Part shown: piece after piece, positions 59,739 through 64,000 of the stretch
How the letters are laid out: every line of letters starts with the position of its first letter
Numbering within the stretch: position 1 is the stretch's first letter
Assembly (NCBI GenBank): GCA_017428565.1
Contig: JAFRQP010000098.1
Span: 1 to 64,000, forward strand
Source: Oscillospiraceae bacterium
GTDB taxonomy: Bacteria; Bacillota; Clostridia; Oscillospirales; Oscillospiraceae
Direction: 5' to 3'
DNA length: 64,000 nucleotides
Position numbers and translations under genes: made by a program
Notes under the pieces: generated by a model
The model's input: only the letters and a program-made list of their open reading frames with translations
What the model was told of the DNA's origin: nothing
Database searches by the model: none

Positions 59739-60506
59739 TCACTTCGCCCATTGTCTTCCGGTGTTGTCCAGATAGCTGTCGCCCCGGAGCAGAAGCTCCG
59801 ACACGGGCACGATGGTGTAGCCGTCGGCCTGCAGGGCCTCGATGATGCCCGGCAGCGCCTCCGGCGTATGTTCGGCGGCGTTGTGGAAGAGCACGATGCT
59901 CCCCGGCCGCACGTTTTTCAGCACCCGCTGCGTGATCTCCCGGGCGGAGATGCCCTTCCAGTCCAGACTGTCCACGTCCCACTGGATCGCGGTCATGCCC
60001 AGAGCCTCCACAGCCTGGATCACATGGTCGTCATATTCCCCGTAGGGGCAGCGGAACAGGCTCGGCGCCGTGCCGGTGACGGCGGCGATCTTCTGGTTGC
60101 AGGCGCTGACGTCCGCGGCGATCTGGTCGGAGGACAGGGAAGAGAAGTGGGCGTGGTTGGAGGAGTGGTTCATCACCTCGTGCCCCGCGTCGGCCAGGGC
60201 CTTCACGGAGGCCGGATACTTTTCCACCCAGTCGCCCACCACGAAGAAGGTGGTGCGGACGCCGTAGCGGCCCAGAATGTCGATCAGCGTCTGGGTGTCC
60301 TCGTTGCCCCAGGCGGCGTCGAAGGACAGGGCGACCAGCTTGTCGTCCCGCTCCACCGAGTAGACGGGCAGACTTCGCTTGGCGGCGGAGACGCCCACGA
60401 TGGCCGGGCTGCTGACCGCCCAGAAGATCAGCAGTATGGCAAGGATCATGCCGAGACCTGAGACCAGGCGACGGTTTTTTCGAATAAAGCTGCGAATATC
60501 GATCAT
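59739..60506 (-). CDS. Polysaccharide deacetylase, PdaB-like
   Basis: This 255-aa membrane-anchored NodB-domain enzyme has a transmembrane segment at about 15-40 and the catalytic domain outside. The metal and base motifs are SFDAAWGNED (D63, D70 region), HSSNHAH (H114, H118), RCPYGEYDD, WDVDSLDWKG and a final LFHN. The DAAWGN form of motif 1 is typical of the sporulation-related PdaB group, which acts on peptidoglycan N-acetyl groups. Some members of this group may be poor catalysts. AAAGGGGG precedes ATG. It is a single-gene unit. Confidence 0.87.
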   Translation of the reverse strand: MIDIRSFIRKNRRLVSGLGMILAILLIFWAVSSPAIVGVSAAKRSLPVYSVERDDKLVALSFDAAWGNEDTQTLIDILGRYGVRTTFFVVGDWVEKYPASVKALADAGHEVMNHSSNHAHFSSLSSDQIAADVSACNQKIAAVTGTAPSLFRCPYGEYDDHVIQAVEALGMTAIQWDVDSLDWKGISAREITQRVLKNVRPGSIVLFHNAAEHTPEALPGIIEALQADGYTIVPVSELLLRGDSYLDNTGRQWAK

Positions 60507-60574
60507 GCAAATGCCCCCTTTGATCTCAGCCTATGCGCGTCTGCGGACAAAGATCACCTGATGCGGAAACAGAC

Positions 60575-60603
60575 TTGAGAGCGGCGCAAAGCTGTGCTAT
60601 ACT
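60575..60603 (+). promoter_or_regulatory. Promoter of proC
   Basis: TTGAGA (60575-60580), a 17-bp spacer and TATACT (60598-60603), 23 bp before the start codon. Confidence 0.7.
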
Positions 60604-60625
60604 AAAGAAAAAAGGGGGGCTTGCT

Positions 60626-61417
60626 ATGGCAACAGTCGGATTTATCGGAACCGGAAACATGGGCGGCGCTTTGGCGCGCGCGGCGGCCAGAAGCGCGCGG
60701 ACGGAGCGGCTGCTGCTTTCCAACCGCACGGCGGAGAAGGCGCGGCGTCTGGCGGAAGAGCTTGGCGCGGAGGCGCTGATCAATCGGGAGGTGGCGGCGC
60801 AGGCGCAGTTCCTGTTCTTCGCGGTGAAGCCCCAGATGCTGGAAGAGATGCTCAGGGGGATCCGGGACGTGCTGGCGGCGCGGAGGGATCGCGTGGTGAT
60901 CGTGTCCATGGTGGCGGGAAAGGATCTTGCCGCGCTCCGCCGTCTGTTGGGGGAGGGAATGCCGATCCTGCGGATCATGCCCAATATCCCCGTGCAGGTG
61001 GGCGGCGGCGTCACTCTGCTCTGCGCCTCGCCCGAGGTGACGGAGGAGGAGAAAGCCTGCGTCTGTGAGCTGCTGCAGCCCTCCGGCGCGGTGACGGAGC
61101 TGGACGAGCACCTGCTGGACGCCGCCACCGGCGTCACGGGCTGCGGCCCGGCCTTTGCCGCCATGTTTGTGGAAGCTCTGGCGGACGGGGCGGTGGCCTG
61201 CGGCCTGCCGAGGAAGCAGGCCCTTCGATACAGCGCCCAAATGCTCCTTGGCACCGCAAAGCTCCTTCTGGATACCGGCGAACACCCCGGCTCTCTGAAG
61301 GACCGGGTCTGCTCGCCCGGCGGAAGCACCATCCAGGGCGTGCGGAAGCTGGAGGAGCGGGCCTTCCGCTCCGCGGTGACGGACGCGGTGATCGCCGCCT
61401 TTGAAAAAGAGTTCTGA
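60626..61417 (+). CDS. proC: Pyrroline-5-carboxylate reductase
   Basis: This 263-aa enzyme reduces pyrroline-5-carboxylate to proline with NAD(P)H, the last step of proline synthesis. The Rossmann motif GFIGTGNMGGAL is at the N-terminus, FFAVKPQML follows, and the C-terminal signature VCSPGGSTIQGVRKLE is present. ATG 60626 with a GGGGGG site fits the family N-terminus, while the open frame upstream to 60533 would include the promoter. It has its own promoter and terminator. Confidence 0.95.
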   Translation: MATVGFIGTGNMGGALARAAARSARTERLLLSNRTAEKARRLAEELGAEALINREVAAQAQFLFFAVKPQMLEEMLRGIRDVLAARRDRVVIVSMVAGKDLAALRRLLGEGMPILRIMPNIPVQVGGGVTLLCASPEVTEEEKACVCELLQPSGAVTELDEHLLDAATGVTGCGPAFAAMFVEALADGAVACGLPRKQALRYSAQMLLGTAKLLLDTGEHPGSLKDRVCSPGGSTIQGVRKLEERAFRSAVTDAVIAAFEKEF

Positions 61418-61423
61418 AAGACA

Positions 61424-61468
61424 AAAAGCAAGGACGCGCTCCCGATTTGGGAGCGCGTCCTTGCTTTT
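61424..61468. terminator. Bidirectional terminator
   Basis: A perfect 20-bp stem (61424-61443 with 61449-61468) with loop GATTT, flanked by A-rich and T-rich arms, lies between convergent proC and the small membrane protein gene. Confidence 0.88.
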
Positions 61469-61497
61469 GAAAACTGGGGAAAGTGAGCTTCTGCAGC

Positions 61498-61788
61498 TTA
61501 TTTCTCTCCCTCGTGCTTCATGCTTTTCCGACTGGGGACCAAGGCCTTCTCGCCCGCGAGATACATGGTCAACAGGCCGAAAAGGATCAAGATGGTCGTG
61601 GTTTTGATCATAATGGGGACAAAGGATTTGTAGATCCAGGTGCAGATGCTGGTTGCCGTGTCACCGCCGATGATCAATGCGGCCACATAGCCGAAGAAGG
61701 TCAGACCGCCGGCAAAAAGGACGATCATGATCCCATAACCGAAAATCAGCTTGAACAGCTTCGAAATCTTTTTCAGCGTTTCCTTCAT
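61498..61788 (-). CDS. Small membrane protein, partner of TRAP-type permease
   Basis: This 96-aa protein has two hydrophobic segments (about 17-40 and 58-80) and a charged C-terminus. Its ribosome site AAGGAGG overlaps the stop of the permease gene, so the two are coupled. It is shorter than a normal DctQ subunit of about 160 aa and has no clear DctQ motif. It may be a reduced small subunit of the transporter or an assembly factor. Confidence 0.65.
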   Translation of the reverse strand: MKETLKKISKLFKLIFGYGIMIVLFAGGLTFFGYVAALIIGGDTATSICTWIYKSFVPIMIKTTTILILFGLLTMYLAGEKALVPSRKSMKHEGEK

Positions 61789-61800
61789 GTCGATCCCTCC

Positions 61801-63168
61801 TTAATGCAGTCCCAGAATCGGCAGCCATCCCATCAGCACGACGATCTCCATCAGGAACTGGGCGGCCACCCACCAAAGATTGTTTTTGAATGTTGGTCCG
61901 AACTCCGATTCGGCAAGGCTCATACCTGCATACATGCCAAGTCCGAGAGGAGGCGTGATGCCGCACATGACGCCGCAGATGCAGGGGAGCATGGCGGCGG
62001 CGAGAACGGGATTTATGCCCTTCGCGGCCAGGATCGTGATGAAGACCGGGCCGAAGGTGACGACGAGGGAACTGCCCGGGATCACCATACCCAGCAGGCA
62101 GGTGATAAGGCAAATGAACAAGACAACGCCCAGCTTGCCCATATTCAGACCCTCCATGAAGGCCAGCATCTCGTCGGTGACGCCGAGATCCGTGAACATG
62201 GCGCCGATCATGTAACCGAATACGCAGACTCCGATGGCCGGAGCAATTGTCTTGATCCCGTCGGCAAACATCCGGGCGATGGCGTTGGGGATGCACTGTT
62301 TTTTGTCCTTCGCGATGAGCACAGCATAGATGGAGGCGAGGCCGCCGATGAAGATGAGCAGGGAAGAACTCATTGCCGACGCTCCGTCTTTTCCGAGCCG
62401 CTCGGTAAAGAAGCTGGATTTGAAGAAATAATCCAATACGAAGGGCAGCAGGATAATTACCGGGAGGAGGAGCCCCTGCCAGCCCGCCTTAAAGGTCTCC
62501 TTCAGACTGGGGAGATCTTCCTTTGCGATGGGGGCGACCTTGTAGTATTTGCAGAAGGCGAAGACCATCAACAGACGGTGAAGAATGAACCACAGGCTGC
62601 AGCCCCAGAGGACGATCCAGAACTCAGACTGACTGATATAGCCCTCGCCGTAGGCAGCCATACCTGTCAGCGCGCCGAGAGCGGCGGTGATGTTTCCGGA
62701 GGGCGGGATCATGTTGCCGAGGTAAGAGGCGTTGGATTCGATGTTTGCCGCAAGCTCCGAGGGGAAGCCGGACTTCTTCATCGCCGGGATGGTGATGGAG
62801 CCGGTGGCCATGACATTGCCCGGGCCGGAGCCGGACAGCGCGCCCATAAAGGAGCTGGCAACGACCGAAACATAACCGGCGCCGCCGGTGACACGGCCCA
62901 GCAGGGCGAGGATTACGGCAATCGCACTGTCGATGACCTTGGTCTTGGTCAGCAGAATGGACATAGCGCAGAACGCCGTCATCGAGTACAGCAGCGAGGT
63001 TTTGAGGCCCTTGTCGATATAGGAACCGACTTGTCCCCATGTTCCGGTGATCGTCAACAGGATGATGAAGCTGATCAGAACGGCCTCATAGACTGGCCTT
63101 TTCAGCACCAGGAACCAAATGATGATCACCCCAAGCATGATTGCCAGGTAGGTTAGTGCAGCTGGCAT
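61801..63168 (-). CDS. TRAP-type large permease (DctM-like)
   Basis: This 455-aa protein has about 11-12 hydrophobic segments. Family-like motifs include ALSGSGPGNVMATGSITIPAMKKSGFP, ESNASYLGNMIPPSGN and CGITPPLGLGMYAGM, as in DctM/TRAP and related ion-coupled transporters. Substrates of this group are usually organic acids. No DctP solute-binding protein is within the window. It lies 38 bp downstream of an ATP-grasp ligase and is coupled to a small membrane protein. The start has GAGGAAC upstream. Confidence 0.82.
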   Translation of the reverse strand: MPAALTYLAIMLGVIIIWFLVLKRPVYEAVLISFIILLTITGTWGQVGSYIDKGLKTSLLYSMTAFCAMSILLTKTKVIDSAIAVILALLGRVTGGAGYVSVVASSFMGALSGSGPGNVMATGSITIPAMKKSGFPSELAANIESNASYLGNMIPPSGNITAALGALTGMAAYGEGYISQSEFWIVLWGCSLWFILHRLLMVFAFCKYYKVAPIAKEDLPSLKETFKAGWQGLLLPVIILLPFVLDYFFKSSFFTERLGKDGASAMSSSLLIFIGGLASIYAVLIAKDKKQCIPNAIARMFADGIKTIAPAIGVCVFGYMIGAMFTDLGVTDEMLAFMEGLNMGKLGVVLFICLITCLLGMVIPGSSLVVTFGPVFITILAAKGINPVLAAAMLPCICGVMCGITPPLGLGMYAGMSLAESEFGPTFKNNLWWVAAQFLMEIVVLMGWLPILGLH

Positions 63169-63206
63169 ATTGGAGTTCCTCTTCTATCTTTGAATTTTTA
63201 GACAGC

Positions 63207-64000
63207 TTATGCGAACAGGCGATCAATCCCGATGAGCGGAGTAAGAAGCTCCTCATCCTTGTCGCCCTTGACGGAAAGATTCCGCGCAATGTGATCCAGA
63301 ACCTTTTCGACGGAGTCTCTCTTGTTTTCCGAGAGGGTTACGATCTCAAACAATCTTTGCCTTACGTCGCCGGACGCCGGAACTTCATAGCCCAGCTCGT
63401 GTTTCTGCAGAATGGATACTACTTCCGGCATGGCGGCGACCTCGTCCATGCCGGAGACGGAGCGGATCGTTCCGGGGTAGGCGTCGATAAAAAGCTGCAG
63501 GCCGCAAGCGCCCTTGAGGCGGAACACCTCGTCCCGGAGCTGCCCGGCAAGCGGCGCCAAATCACCGCCAAGGGCATAGGCCACAAAAGCCTTGACAACG
63601 TCAACGCCCGTCGCGCTTTTCAGCATACGCTCATACTCCGCGCCGGAAAACCGAATGCCGGGATCGTAGAAGCGAAACTTTTCTCCGTCGATGAAGCCCT
63701 GCATGAAGACTGCTGCGTTCTTCAGCCCAAGGCCTTTCAGCATGGCGACGACCTTCCCGTGGGCTTCTCTAAGATACAGCTCCGTGTAGATGGACGGGCA
63801 GCGGGCGCAGATACACTGGCGCTGCAGATTGTCCTCCGGTCTCCCGACGAAGCGATCCAGGGTTCTGGTGAGGTAAGGCTCCCCGGCGATGATGATATAG
63901 GACATGGAGAAGTCGGGACAGCCGTACAGGTACTTTTCAATCAGCGCCTTGTGGTTCTTTGACTCCGCCTTAGCCGCGGCGATGGCCTGCTGCAGTTCCC
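63207..64000 (-). CDS. ATP-grasp ligase, C-terminal part (cut by window end)
   Basis: The minus-strand frame stays open to position 64000, so this is a partial gene; the visible methionine at 63905 is not its start. The segment before it reads LIEKYLYGCPDFSMSYIIIAGEPYLT, typical of the ATP-grasp B subdomain in carboxylase and carbamoyl-phosphate-synthase-like ligases. GACGLQLFIDAYPG may hold the metal-binding region. The C-terminus is a helical tail. It probably joins a carboxylate to an amine or similar group. It lies just upstream of the TRAP-type permease. Confidence 0.8.
   Translation of the reverse strand, partial: ELQQAIAAAKAESKNHKALIEKYLYGCPDFSMSYIIIAGEPYLTRTLDRFVGRPEDNLQRQCICARCPSIYTELYLREAHGKVVAMLKGLGLKNAAVFMQGFIDGEKFRFYDPGIRFSGAEYERMLKSATGVDVVKAFVAYALGGDLAPLAGQLRDEVFRLKGACGLQLFIDAYPGTIRSVSGMDEVAAMPEVVSILQKHELGYEVPASGDVRQRLFEIVTLSENKRDSVEKVLDHIARNLSVKGDKDEELLTPLIGIDRLFA

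Overview
The window is GC-rich chromosomal DNA from a Gram-positive anaerobe of class Clostridia, most likely a gut-type Oscillospiraceae/Ruminococcaceae member. The signs are an ispH-rpsA fusion behind cmk, a desulfoferrodoxin, a topoisomerase IV-like parE/parC pair, VanZ, DegV and YitT genes, a PdaB-like deacetylase, strong AGGAGG ribosome binding sites, and cohesin and dockerin proteins. No tRNA, rRNA, CRISPR array, transposase or phage gene was recognised.

Positions 1-34550 are mostly housekeeping. cmk and ispH-rpsA form one operon (304-3044), followed by an ECF sigma/membrane anti-sigma pair (3254-4896). Next come dfx, a 5'-nucleotidase lipoprotein, a lysophospholipase, dut, and the divergent ackA and tmcAL genes. 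A minus-strand operon holds parE, parC, yitT and a lipoprotein with a decayed transglutaminase fold. A plus-strand operon holds two membrane proteins and an M20 peptidase. A lower-GC vanZ gene, pfk, degV, a GNAT gene, galE with a sugar nucleotidyltransferase, recJ-rel-dtd-MBL, a LOG gene and a YdcF-family gene complete this half.

Positions 34551-59200 are the accessory part. Four secreted proteins (707, 957, 2744 and 1485 aa) all end in a two-repeat type I dockerin. A 586-aa secreted protein begins with a cohesin-like domain and lies directly behind the first dockerin protein, followed by a 42-aa peptide gene. No glycoside hydrolase is present: the dockerin proteins carry beta-helix-like repeats, bacterial-repeat (Flg_new/InlB-type) modules, leucine-rich repeats with EF-hand-like loops, and a carbohydrate-binding-like module shared with the cohesin protein. 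This looks like a cell-surface cohesin-dockerin assembly whose job may be adhesion or display rather than cellulose degradation. Three of the dockerin genes have about 110-nt leaders with possible RNA switches or attenuators, and the 2744-aa gene contains an in-frame palindromic repeat element.

Inside the accessory region lies an operon (39169-42727) encoding a STAS protein, an unrecognised protein, a 517-aa fusion of STAS, APH-like kinase and RsbW-like ATPase domains, and a radical SAM protein. The fusion carries the parts of a partner-switching signalling module in one chain. Positions 59739-64000 return to ordinary genes: a PdaB-like deacetylase, proC, a TRAP-type permease with a small membrane partner, and an ATP-grasp ligase cut off by the window end.
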